DNA from: Alphaproteobacteria bacterium
Lineage (GTDB): Bacteria; Pseudomonadota; Alphaproteobacteria; Micavibrionales; Micavibrionaceae
Assembly (NCBI GenBank): GCA_028277665.1
Contig: JANQFU010000021.1
Coordinates: forward strand, 1-64,000
Length of the DNA stretch: 64,000 bases
Direction: 5' to 3'
The notes beneath the pieces are model-generated. The model was not told the DNA's origin. It worked only from the letters and a program-made list of their open reading frames with translations, and ran no database searches. The translations under genes and the position numbers were made by a program. Below are positions 16,832 to 25,486 of this stretch, one piece after another. The stretch's first letter is position 1. Every line of letters starts with the position of its first letter.

Positions 16832-18157
16832 CTATGCGTCCTCCATGCCGACAGCCGGGCGGCCGATCGAGATATAGCGGAACCCGCGCCTGGCCATGTC
16901 GTCGGCTTTGTAGACATTCCGGAGATCAGCAAGGGTTTTTACCTTCATGATTTCGGCGAGCTTATCCATATGCAGCCCGCGGAACTCGTTCCACTCCGTC
17001 AGGATAGCGAGACAATCCGCGTTTTGTGCGACGCTGTACGGATCCTCGCACCATTCAACGCCTTTGAGATAACGCGAGGCTTGCTCGACCGCCGCCGGAT
17101 CGCACGCGGAAACCTGCGCGCCCGCGTCCTGAAGTGCCGGGATAATCACAAGTGACGGCGCATCCCGCACGTCATCGGTATTCGGCTTGAAAGACACGCC
17201 GAGGATTCCGATTTTTTTGCCTTTGACGTCTCCGCCGCAGGCTTTGATAATCCGGTCGGCCATGGCTCTTTGACGGTTCGCGTTTGCGGTGACGACGGAC
17301 TCCACGATCGTTTGCGGCGTGCCGTATTTCTGGCCCGTCTGGGTAAGAGCGAGCGTATCTTTCGGGAAGCAGGATCCGCCATAGCCGGGGCCGGCATGAA
17401 GGAATTTCGACCCGATCCGGCCGTCCAGCCCCATCGCTTTCGCGACGTCCTGAACGTTTCCGCCGGTTTTCTCACAGAGATCGGCAATTTCATTGATAAA
17501 GGTAATCTTCGTCGCGAGAAAGGCATTGGAAGCGTATTTGATGATCTCGGAGGTTTCCGGCGCTGTAAAGACAATCGGCGTTTCGTTAATGTAGAGCGGA
17601 CGATACAGTGCGCGCAGAACCTCTTTGGCCCGCTCGCCTTCGGCACCGATCACAACACGGTCCGGGCGCATGAAGTCGTTGATCGCCGCACCCTCGCGGA
17701 GGAATTCCGGGTTCGAGCACACGTCAAAATCGGCATCCGGGCGCACTTCGCGAACAAGGCGTTCGATCTCGCGGGCCGTGCCGACGGGGACCGTCGATTT
17801 CGTGACAATGACGGTATAGCCTTCCATCGTCTCCGCGATTTCTTTGGCGGCCTGAAAAACAAAGGAAAGATCGGCATGCCCGTCCGAGCGGCGCGGCGGC
17901 GTGCCGACGGCGATAAAGACGGCGTCCGCACCCTTGACGGCATCCTTGATATCGGTCGTAAAGGACAGGCGTCCGGCGCTGACCTGACGGGCGACGAGAT
18001 CGTCGAGCCCCGGCTCATAGATCGGAATTTCTCCGGCTTTCAGGCGGGCGATTTTGCTCTCGTCTTTATCGACACAAACGACTTCCGTCCCGAATTCCGC
18101 GAAACAGGTTCCGGAAACCAGCCCGACATATCCCGTTCCGACCATTCCGATGCGCAT
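16832..18157 (-). CDS. ugd: UDP-glucose 6-dehydrogenase
   Basis: Oxidises UDP-glucose to UDP-glucuronate for polysaccharide or lipid A decoration. The 441 residues show the N-terminal dinucleotide motif GTGYVG (7-12), TVPVGTA (122-128), the NPEFLREG segment and the catalytic Cys263 in GYGGSCFPKD, followed by the UDP-binding C-terminal domain (FKPNTDDVRDAPS). Normal length. It stands between two repeat elements and has no sugar-gene neighbours except possibly cysD. Confidence 0.95.
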   Translation of the reverse strand: MRIGMVGTGYVGLVSGTCFAEFGTEVVCVDKDESKIARLKAGEIPIYEPGLDDLVARQVSAGRLSFTTDIKDAVKGADAVFIAVGTPPRRSDGHADLSFVFQAAKEIAETMEGYTVIVTKSTVPVGTAREIERLVREVRPDADFDVCSNPEFLREGAAINDFMRPDRVVIGAEGERAKEVLRALYRPLYINETPIVFTAPETSEIIKYASNAFLATKITFINEIADLCEKTGGNVQDVAKAMGLDGRIGSKFLHAGPGYGGSCFPKDTLALTQTGQKYGTPQTIVESVVTANANRQRAMADRIIKACGGDVKGKKIGILGVSFKPNTDDVRDAPSLVIIPALQDAGAQVSACDPAAVEQASRYLKGVEWCEDPYSVAQNADCLAILTEWNEFRGLHMDKLAEIMKVKTLADLRNVYKADDMARRGFRYISIGRPAVGMEDA

Positions 18158-18210
18158 AGTTCAATCCTCCGAAATTAAGCACAGGACTCTACCGTAATGT
18201 CCCTCTCTTT

Positions 18211-18282
18211 CGTCATCCCCGCGAAGGCGGGGATCTTTCAAATTATTGTTTTCAAAAGATTCCCGCTTTCGCGGAAATGACG
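18211..18282. repeat. Palindromic repeat (cgtcattcccgcg family)
   Basis: Left half CGTCATCCCCGCGAAGGCGGGGATCTTTCA, right half GATTCCCGCTTTCGCGGAAATGACG. Lies upstream of ugd, between it and the NUDIX gene. Nothing else is apparent in the 241-base gap. Confidence 0.85.
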
Positions 18283-18398
18283 AAAATTTTATAGTCCCGA
18301 GGGCTCTTACAAAGATTCCTGCAATCAGTTAAACAACAATTCCGCGGCAATCTAGCGCGTTTCCAAAGGCAAATAAAGCCGGAAAACCCGAAAAAAGA

Positions 18399-18869
18399 TT
18401 ACAAAAGTTTTTCCCCGGAGACCCCCCGGAGATTCGCCGCAAAAGAAGACCCCAGAAGATTAACGATCGGCAGGAACAGCGGCTCCGGAAATGCGCTCGC
18501 GGAATGCCATTCCCATCGTTCGAGCTTGTCCGGTTCACAGGCGCGGGGCACGGCACCGGGCGGAAGATCGGCCTCGTACATGATGGTAACGTAATGCTTC
18601 CCCGAGGCAAAACTATCATTGGTGATTCCGACAAAGCGCGGATCTTCGATCCCGGAAATTCCTGTTTCTTCAAAGAGCTCCCGCTTCATGCACTCTTCGG
18701 GCGTCTCTCCTTTCTCAAGATGCCCGCCGGGAAAACTCCAGTTCCCCCGGCCGTGCGGGGATTTGCGCAAACCGATCAAAAGCCGGTCTTGCGCGTCATA
18801 AATCAACGCGGCGACACCGACGCGAACGACATCAAAATTTCTGCTTTTCTTTTCATGTTCATCAGACAT
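18399..18869 (-). CDS. NUDIX hydrolase
   Basis: A 156-residue hydrolase of nucleoside diphosphates linked to X. The complete Nudix box runs from Gly49 to Ile71 (GHLEKGETPEEC, then REL, EETGI). Substrate is not predictable, though the overall pattern resembles MutT/nucleotide-sugar type members. The ATG at 18869 overlaps the end of the lactate dehydrogenase gene by 8 bases, so the two are translationally coupled. Confidence 0.88.
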   Translation of the reverse strand: MSDEHEKKSRNFDVVRVGVAALIYDAQDRLLIGLRKSPHGRGNWSFPGGHLEKGETPEECMKRELFEETGISGIEDPRFVGITNDSFASGKHYVTIMYEADLPPGAVPRACEPDKLERWEWHSASAFPEPLFLPIVNLLGSSFAANLRGVSGEKLL

Positions 18870-19806
18870 ATCCGGTTTCCTCAATGGCCGAACGGAGGAT
18901 ATGGGCGCTTTCGTGCATGGCGGCGGCCTCATCCTCGGACAGATCCGGATAAATGGCGGTCTCGATCCCGGCGGACGAAATAATATGCGGGACGGAGAGG
19001 GTAACGTCCCGAATGCCCTCAACTTCAGCCAAGGGCGCGCAACAGGTCAGGACGGCATGCTGATCGTACATGATCGCCTCGCAAATCCGCGCCATACCGG
19101 CACCGATCCCGAACCATGTCGCGCCCTTGCCGGCGATGATCCGGGCGGCGGCGTGGCGGACCTGATCGTCGATCCGGGCGCGGACATCCTGCGTCACCGG
19201 CGCGCCGACCTGCGCCGCGAATGTGCCGAGCGGCATGTTCCCGATAGACACTCCGGACCACTGGAGGACCTCGGAATCGCCGTGTTCGCCGAAGACATAG
19301 GCGTGAACCGAATGGGAAGACACATCGAGATGCGCCCCGATCAACGCCCGGAAACGGGCCGTGTCGAGAATAGTTCCGGAGCCGATGATTTTTGCCGGAT
19401 CGTGCCCCTCCTGACGGGCGATTGCAGCAGCGACATGCGTCATCACATCGACCGGATTGCTTGCAATCAGGAGGACGGCATCCGGCGCATAACGCAGGAT
19501 ATTCGGGATTACGGCCTCGAATACGGCGGCATTGCGTTTCAGGAGATCCAGCCGCGACTCTCCGGGTTTCTGGGCAACGCCCGCCGAGATCATGACAATC
19601 CCGGCACCTTCGAGATCCCCGTATGCGCCACCGCGAACCGGCACGGCCTCGGCAAACGGTGTGCCGTGAAGAATGTCTTCGGCCTGCGCATCGGCAAAAG
19701 CCCGGTTGAGATCGACGAGAACGATTTCCGTCCCCAGTCCCCGCATGGCACAGGCATAGGCGCTCGTCGCCCCGACCTGACCGCATCCGACACATCCGAT
19801 TTTCAT
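18862..19806 (-). CDS. L-lactate dehydrogenase (lactate/malate family)
   Basis: A 314-residue NAD-dependent 2-hydroxyacid dehydrogenase interconverting pyruvate and lactate. Seen: dinucleotide motif GCGQVGA (7-13), active-site loop AQKPGESRLDLL with Gln79 at the specificity position (Gln suggests lactate, Arg would suggest malate) and Arg85, Arg151, and catalytic His175 in GEHGDSE. The ATG at 19806 has GGGAGG six bases before it. Specificity is inferred from Gln79 and would need assay. Confidence 0.88.
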   Translation of the reverse strand: MKIGCVGCGQVGATSAYACAMRGLGTEIVLVDLNRAFADAQAEDILHGTPFAEAVPVRGGAYGDLEGAGIVMISAGVAQKPGESRLDLLKRNAAVFEAVIPNILRYAPDAVLLIASNPVDVMTHVAAAIARQEGHDPAKIIGSGTILDTARFRALIGAHLDVSSHSVHAYVFGEHGDSEVLQWSGVSIGNMPLGTFAAQVGAPVTQDVRARIDDQVRHAAARIIAGKGATWFGIGAGMARICEAIMYDQHAVLTCCAPLAEVEGIRDVTLSVPHIISSAGIETAIYPDLSEDEAAAMHESAHILRSAIEETGYV

Positions 19807-20016
19807 GAAGAGCCTCCCTGTGTGATTATATGACTTCAAAACTCTCATAACACCGGTTTCTTGAAAAGCAAAAAGCCGAAGAGAAAGGGAATCTGTTAGT
19901 GATATACATGGATAACCAGAATTTTCTTCAAACTCGGCTCCGATACGGTTAGACTACAAAGCGTATGGCTATATAAAAGCGAATCAGTAATTCCAGCTCA
20001 GACCGAGCAATTTCAG

Positions 20017-20928
20017 ATGAGTGACGATCAGGAAAACAATCCTTACAGCAATCCTCTCCCGCCTCCGCCATCAGGAAGCGGAAAGGCAAACCCGCGGAAA
20101 TTTCGTCCCGCGGGAGGGCCGCCGCCGACAGAAACGCCCGCGGAAAAGCCGGCAAAGGAACAGCAGCAGCCCTCACAGCAGGCCACCCGAAAAAAAGCGC
20201 AAACCGGAACGTCAAGACCTGTAAAAAGGAAACCCCGGGCAAATCCCGCACAGGACACCGTACGGGAGAAAGGATCCGGGCAACAGATCAGCAAGGAAGA
20301 CAACAAGGCTCTCGGCGCAGTTATCATGCGCAACGAATTTTATCAGGAAGGCTATCATAACCTGATGAAAATCGCGATATTTGAAGGGATTGTCATTCTC
20401 GGTCTTGTGATGCTGAGCTTTTTTGTCGTACATACACATCAGCCGGAGAACAGATATTTTGCAACGACCTCTGACGGCCGGCTTGTGCCGATGGTACCGC
20501 TGAGCCAGCCGAACCTGTCCAACCCGGCGCTGATGTCCTGGGTTGCGCAAGCCGCGACGGAAGTCATGACGTTCGGATTTCACGATTACCGGCGGCGGCT
20601 GCAGGAGGCCTCACGGAACTTTACGCGCAAGGGCTGGGAGAGTTTCACGGCGGCGCTGGACCGCTCCCGCATTCTGGAAATGATCGACGAACACGACCAG
20701 GTCGTCACCGCCGCACCGCAAGGCGCTCCCGTTCTGGAGGCGGAAGGCATGGTTAACGGGCGCTATCAATGGCTGGTGCAAATTCCGCTCGTTCTGACAT
20801 ATCAGTCGGGTGGACGGACACGCACGGATTATCAGATCGTCAGGGTTCTTGTTGTCAGAATGCCTCGACTCGAAAGCCCGAACGGGGTAGGAATTGAACA
20901 GTGGATTGCGGTTTCGGGCGGCGGCTGA
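20017..20928 (+). CDS. dotI: Type IVB secretion inner-membrane protein DotI/IcmL
   Basis: Inner-membrane component of the Dot/Icm (IncI TraM) secretion core. The C-terminal two thirds match the DotI/IcmL family: one membrane segment (about 117-138) followed by NRYFATTSDGRLVPMVPLSQPNLS and the periplasmic domain with FHDYRRRLQEASRNFT. The N-terminal ~95 residues are a Pro/Lys/Gln-rich cytoplasmic extension absent from the ~212-residue Legionella protein. First of four genes in the order dotI-dotH-dotG-dotF, the same order as icmL-icmK-icmE-icmG. No convincing promoter was identified in the 210-base upstream gap. Confidence 0.88.
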   Translation: MSDDQENNPYSNPLPPPPSGSGKANPRKFRPAGGPPPTETPAEKPAKEQQQPSQQATRKKAQTGTSRPVKRKPRANPAQDTVREKGSGQQISKEDNKALGAVIMRNEFYQEGYHNLMKIAIFEGIVILGLVMLSFFVVHTHQPENRYFATTSDGRLVPMVPLSQPNLSNPALMSWVAQAATEVMTFGFHDYRRRLQEASRNFTRKGWESFTAALDRSRILEMIDEHDQVVTAAPQGAPVLEAEGMVNGRYQWLVQIPLVLTYQSGGRTRTDYQIVRVLVVRMPRLESPNGVGIEQWIAVSGGG

Positions 20929-20965
20929 TACGGAACAGGGAGTGAAGAGGAGCTAATCAAGGACA

Positions 20966-22114
20966 ATGAGACAAAATTATCCGCAAAAACGGATTACGGC
21001 CCGACCGAGTGGCCGGGTCTGCTCAGGCTCAAAGAGAATGGCGGCGGCAATGTTCCTGTTCGGAGCATTTCTGGCCGTATTGCCTGCGTCTGCCGGCGCA
21101 CAGGACGCCGCCGATAATCTTTTGCCGCCCGGGCTTGGAAGCCCTGCAGAAGAAAAAGAGAAGCCCGAGAGCAGGCTCAAGCAGTTCGAGCATATGAATA
21201 TCGGAACAAGCAAAAACCGCCAGAATCCTGGAATGATTATTTCCGAAGCGGAAAGCGAGGCGGCGCGCCAGACGGGACGGCAGCAAGGCCTGACCAAACC
21301 GAGAACGCCCGAGCAGCTTGAAAGAGAGATCCGTGACGAGGCTTTCAAGGCTGCCGTAAGCGGCCTCTTGCCTATGCGTCCGGACGAAATCCGCCGCCTT
21401 CTCGAATATTACGATCAGACCCGGCAGGCCGTCGAAACGCCGCTTTATCCGACACCGGAGCCTCAGGTCAAAGTTGAGACGGTCTCCCTTGACCCCGGCG
21501 TTCAACCTCCGGTGGTTGAGTTGGCCATGTCTCATATCACGACCATCAGCATTTATGACGTGACCGGCGCGCCATGGCCGATTCAGGATGTAAGCTGGGC
21601 TGGAAATTTCAAGGTTATCGAGCCGGAGAAAGGCGGGCATATTCTTCGGATTACACCGATGGGAGAATTTGCGCAGGGCAATCTTTCATTGCGCTTGATC
21701 ACGTTGAAAACGCCGATCATTTTTTCGCTGGAAACCTCGCGCGAACGCGTTCATTACCGCTTTGATGCACGGATTCCCGAATACGGGCCGTTTGCAAATG
21801 CGCCGATTATTCGCGGACAGACCGCTACGGCATCCGCCGGGGACGGTGACATGACCGCCTTTCTCGAAGGCGTTATCCCGTCAGGCGCAGCGCGACTCGC
21901 CGTGTCGGGGGTGGACGGGCGCACAACGGCCTACCGTTATAACAGCAGAACCTATGTCCGGACACCGTATACGTTGCTTTCTCCGGCATGGCAAAGCTCC
22001 GTCCGGTCCGGAGACGGCATGACTGTTTATGCGCTTGCGAATACACCCGTCCTGCTGCTCTCCGATAAGGGGCAGGTTTTGCGCGCCAATGTCAATCAAG
22101 AGGATTCGCCGTGA
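20966..22114 (+). CDS. dotH: Type IVB secretion outer-membrane core protein DotH/IcmK
   Basis: Periplasmic/outer-membrane ring component (TraN in IncI plasmids). 382 residues with a signal peptide (about 25-46, ending near SAGAQ), a Gln/Arg-rich helical linker, a segment starting LPMRPDEIRRLLEYYDQTRQA, and the conserved C-terminal domain with VVELAMSHITTISIYDVTG and GNLSLRLITLKTPI. Similar in length to the 361-residue Legionella protein. It starts 37 bases after dotI, and its stop overlaps the ATG of dotG. Confidence 0.88.
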   Translation: MRQNYPQKRITARPSGRVCSGSKRMAAAMFLFGAFLAVLPASAGAQDAADNLLPPGLGSPAEEKEKPESRLKQFEHMNIGTSKNRQNPGMIISEAESEAARQTGRQQGLTKPRTPEQLEREIRDEAFKAAVSGLLPMRPDEIRRLLEYYDQTRQAVETPLYPTPEPQVKVETVSLDPGVQPPVVELAMSHITTISIYDVTGAPWPIQDVSWAGNFKVIEPEKGGHILRITPMGEFAQGNLSLRLITLKTPIIFSLETSRERVHYRFDARIPEYGPFANAPIIRGQTATASAGDGDMTAFLEGVIPSGAARLAVSGVDGRTTAYRYNSRTYVRTPYTLLSPAWQSSVRSGDGMTVYALANTPVLLLSDKGQVLRANVNQEDSP

Positions 22115-23523
22115 TGATCTCTGACGATAACAACAAAACCGACGACGACATTTTCGACGACGAGTTTTCCGATGAGGAGCTTGGCGAGGGATTTGACGAT
22201 TACGGCGACGGCTCCGGCAGCCGGACGCTTATGGACATGTTCAACGAGAACCCGATGTTCAAGATCGGCGTCATTCTGGGCGGGTTTGCCCTTGTGGTCG
22301 GTCTTCTGGTTCTTTTCGGCAGCAGCGGCAAAAAAGAGCAGCCGTCAATATTGCCGCCGGGAAGCAAAGTCAATGAAACACCCGGAACATCGGAATTGTC
22401 GGAAAGCTATCGCCAAGCGCTGGAGGATGTGAACGAGGCCGATGTCGAGCGGGCAATCCGGGAAGAAGACAGCTCGATCCCCGTTCCGATCGACCCGCCG
22501 AAAGCGCGTGTTGCGCCGCCGGAAGAAGAAGAACCGGAGGAAGACCCTCTGGCAAGGTGGCAGCGTCTTCAGGAAGAACGGATGCGCCAGCAGGCCATCG
22601 AGCAACAAGCCCGCCGGTCCGCTCAGCCGAAAGTTGATCCGCGCGCAAATGCGGTTAATGCTCTGGCCGAACTGATGTCCGGACAGATGCAGCATGTGAT
22701 GGAAGCGCAGACCCGCTCGCCGAAAATCGAATACATGCCTGCAACAGGGCCGGACTGGTTGATCTCTCTGGAGAAACAGACGCTTGAACGGCGGCAGGCC
22801 GCCCGCGAGAAAGCGCAGCAGGCGGCTGCCGATCAGCAGGATATGAAAGAAACGTCTCCGGCACAGGAAGCCCGGGATATTTTGGTGCCTGCCGGCGAGA
22901 TTTTGTATGCGACGACGATTACCGAAGCAAATACGGATGCGCCGGGACCGGTTCTTGCCGAGATCGCCAGCGGCGCAGTAATCGGAAGCCGGGTTCTCGG
23001 GTCGTTCAAGTCTACGGATAATTTCCTGATCATATCGTTCAATACGATTGTAATCGACGGATATTCGCAGCCGATCAATGCCGTGGCGCTGGATCCGGAA
23101 ACGACGCTGACCGGGCTTGCAACGGATGTAAACCGGCGCTATATGAAACGTATTCTGCTTCCGGCTGCCGGCGCTTTTGTCGAAGGTCTGGCTGATGCGA
23201 TTTCCGAATCCGGACGGACGACGATCACGATCTCGGGCGATTCAACGACAACCAGCCAAAGCAACGACGAGCAGGACAATGATCAGGAAGTGGCCTCGGG
23301 GATTACGGAAGCCGCACAGGAATTCCGCGAGATCATGGACGAGGAAGTCGGTGATATCGAAACCCTGATCAAGGTTCGTGCAGGAACCCCGATGGGGCTT
23401 TTGATCATGGAACCGATCTACAAGCCGGGATCGGTAACGGCCATGCGAAAGAAGCAGGAAGAGCTTGAAGAAGAAAAAAGAAGCCTTCTTTTGCGAAAAA
23501 ACAGCTTGAGAACGACGAAATAG
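22114..23523 (+). CDS. dotG: Type IVB secretion channel protein DotG/IcmE (VirB10-like)
   Basis: Inner-to-outer membrane spanning core protein. 469 residues: a strongly acidic N-terminus (1-40), a single membrane helix (about 50-69), a Pro/Glu/Gln-rich linker with helices, and a C-terminal TrbI/VirB10-type domain (about 255-450) starting at ILVPAGEILYA and ending PMGLLIMEPIY. It is less than half the length of Legionella DotG because the long central pentapeptide-like repeat region is missing, as in IncI TraO. The ATG at 22114 lies in the TGATG overlap with dotH; a GTG one codon earlier is also possible. Confidence 0.88.
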   Translation: MISDDNNKTDDDIFDDEFSDEELGEGFDDYGDGSGSRTLMDMFNENPMFKIGVILGGFALVVGLLVLFGSSGKKEQPSILPPGSKVNETPGTSELSESYRQALEDVNEADVERAIREEDSSIPVPIDPPKARVAPPEEEEPEEDPLARWQRLQEERMRQQAIEQQARRSAQPKVDPRANAVNALAELMSGQMQHVMEAQTRSPKIEYMPATGPDWLISLEKQTLERRQAAREKAQQAAADQQDMKETSPAQEARDILVPAGEILYATTITEANTDAPGPVLAEIASGAVIGSRVLGSFKSTDNFLIISFNTIVIDGYSQPINAVALDPETTLTGLATDVNRRYMKRILLPAAGAFVEGLADAISESGRTTITISGDSTTTSQSNDEQDNDQEVASGITEAAQEFREIMDEEVGDIETLIKVRAGTPMGLLIMEPIYKPGSVTAMRKKQEELEEEKRSLLLRKNSLRTTK

Positions 23524-23567
23524 CGGACATTCAACTCCTTTCGCGTCAACTTATGAGGACCTGAGCT

Positions 23568-24839
23568 ATGACGGATCATCAGGACGATAAAAAGCAGAAC
23601 GACCCATACGAAACCGAAACCTCCCAGGATATTGAAAGCGATCTGTCCGATGAAAACTGGGACGACGATCTCGAACTGGATGACGACCTCCTTGATGAGG
23701 ATCTCGATCCCGGAACGGATGACGAAGAATCGTGGGAGGACGAATCTTTTGATGATCTTGAGGGGCTTGATGACGATTTCCCGGAAGACGGCGAAGAGGA
23801 AAGACAGGAAAACGTCAGCCGCAGGGGCACAGCAGGACGGGAAGAGTCCGGCGGTTCAAAGCCGTCTTTATTTAACATGCTGATTATTGCCGGTGGCGTT
23901 GTTGCTGCGATTGTCGTTTTGTTTTTTACGTTTGCGGGCGGATCGAATTCACAGCCGGGCGCCGGCGCGCCGCCTTCAGCGCTTCCCGTCGCCGGAACAA
24001 AGGTCCCGGCGATGCCGGAAGTGGAACAGAAACCGGCGATCCCGATGCTTCCGAACGCGCTCCCGGAAAAGCCGGAGCCCCAAGAAGAGCCGCAAGAAAA
24101 TGCGGAGCACAGCTCCAATGATATTCCGGCATTGCCGGAGTTGCCGGTTCCCGGAGAAAGAAAAATCTCGTCCGAATCGCAGGTCGAACCGGAACCTGAA
24201 CTCGCGCCCGCACAGGAAAGTATCGAAAGCCCCGCGCTACGCGGTCTGCGTCCGGAACCGGTCAAACCGGAAACCGTGAGCAAACCGCCGATGCCTGCGC
24301 CAATGACGGCGCCGGAAGAGTCCGGTGTAGAAACGGAGGGGACCGGGGACGTTGAAGACGCGCGTTTTAACATAGAAGCGGCGATTGAAGACTTGAAAAC
24401 CGAATTGTCAGACGCAAAAAATGCGCTGAAAGACACGCAAAGGGCGCTTCAGACAGCGCAAAAAGAGGCGGCGCAGGCCCGCAGGGATATCCGGGAAAAA
24501 GACGCGGAAATTGCGCGTCTGAAATCGGAGGCGGAACAGGCGCTCGAAAAAGCGGCCAAAGCGGCCAAAGCGGAAAAAGCGTCCGCAAAAATGAAAAAAG
24601 CCGAGAAACCGAGGCCGCTTGCCGCGCCGAAACCGGCTCCGGCCCCGGAAAGGCCTGTCGTTCAGTGGGAATTGCGCGGGGCCCAACCCGGCATGGCGAT
24701 GGTCTCCAAAGCCGGGGAGAATGAAATCCGAACGGTCGAGGTCGGAGACACATTGCCCGGAATCGGCCGGATTTTGTCGGTTGAGTACGCGAACGGCTTG
24801 TGGGTCGTCAACGGCTCTCAAGGCAGTATCCGGCAGTAA
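23568..24839 (+). CDS. dotF: Probable DotF/IcmG type IVB secretion protein
   Basis: 423 residues: a very acidic N-terminus (1-80, runs of Asp and Glu), one membrane helix (about 101-124), a Pro/Glu-rich linker, a coiled coil (about 265-335, with KAAKAAKAEKA) and a small C-terminal beta domain (about 360-423; WELRGAQPGMAMV...VEVGDTLPGIGRILSVE). The C-terminal 'VGDTLPGIG' pattern and the layout fit DotF/IcmG (TraP), and the gene is in the icmG position after dotG. The acidic extension is unusual. Assignment rests partly on context. Confidence 0.72.
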   Translation: MTDHQDDKKQNDPYETETSQDIESDLSDENWDDDLELDDDLLDEDLDPGTDDEESWEDESFDDLEGLDDDFPEDGEEERQENVSRRGTAGREESGGSKPSLFNMLIIAGGVVAAIVVLFFTFAGGSNSQPGAGAPPSALPVAGTKVPAMPEVEQKPAIPMLPNALPEKPEPQEEPQENAEHSSNDIPALPELPVPGERKISSESQVEPEPELAPAQESIESPALRGLRPEPVKPETVSKPPMPAPMTAPEESGVETEGTGDVEDARFNIEAAIEDLKTELSDAKNALKDTQRALQTAQKEAAQARRDIREKDAEIARLKSEAEQALEKAAKAAKAEKASAKMKKAEKPRPLAAPKPAPAPERPVVQWELRGAQPGMAMVSKAGENEIRTVEVGDTLPGIGRILSVEYANGLWVVNGSQGSIRQ

Positions 24840-24880
24840 TTTCTCAAACTCTACGGTCGCCAGAAGCGGGATTTTGCCTG

Positions 24881-25288
24881 TCAGACCTTACAGGCCGGGC
24901 CGGAACTTGCCGGAGCCGTAAGCCGTGGCGCTTGACTTTTGACGGCCGGGTCTCTGCAAGTGTCAAGAGCTTGCACCAGAATTTCTTGCGGGACGTCTCC
25001 GAGAAGTCGTGCGGCCGGATCTAACTCATCCACGCTTTGCGGGCCCTGATGTCCGATACCGTCCGGCTTTGGATCACGGCGATGGACGATAATCTCACTT
25101 TGTGTTATTTGCGCAAACAGGGTTCCTGATCTTTCCATGACTTTTGCGCGATCCGGCAGAGGCCGACCGCCGAGTATGGCTTCGATCGTTTCCCCAAGGC
25201 CCCGGGCACTGACGATATCAGGATCGCCTTCAATCTTAATCGGGCCGTTCGGACCTTCGATAGTCACGCATTCGTATTGTGCGTTCAT
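24881..25288 (-). CDS. Hypothetical protein convergent to dotF
   Basis: 135 residues of unknown family; starts MNAQYECVTIEGPNGPIKIEG. GGAGGG stands seven bases before this ATG, which is why a longer frame up to 25417 is rejected. The protein is soluble, with a Pro/Ala-rich C-terminus. It faces dotF and lies 41 bases from it; whether it is linked to secretion is unknown. Confidence 0.65.
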   Translation of the reverse strand: MNAQYECVTIEGPNGPIKIEGDPDIVSARGLGETIEAILGGRPLPDRAKVMERSGTLFAQITQSEIIVHRRDPKPDGIGHQGPQSVDELDPAARLLGDVPQEILVQALDTCRDPAVKSQAPRLTAPASSGPACKV

Positions 25289-25486
25289 TTGTAAACCCTC
25301 CATTCCGGGCGGTACAGGCTCGCTTTTCCGTTTTGTCCTGTTTTGTCCTTGTTCTTTTGAACTCTCCCTATTATTAGTAGCAGGCAAAGTTAAACAAATC
25401 GTGAATGTGCCTGACAAATTTTTCTATTTTTATCAATCAGGACAATCATTACAGCAATGACAAAACCACAGAAACCAGGAGCCGGT

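Noticed and set aside
20017-24839. Conjugative plasmid or ICE insertion
   Set aside because: No relaxase, integrase, flanking repeats or tRNA at the edges; composition matches the surrounding genes, so a resident chromosomal cluster is more likely.
25289-25486. SAH or SAM riboswitch upstream of ahcY
   Set aside because: The region is short and AT-rich, and no recognisable aptamer core was seen.
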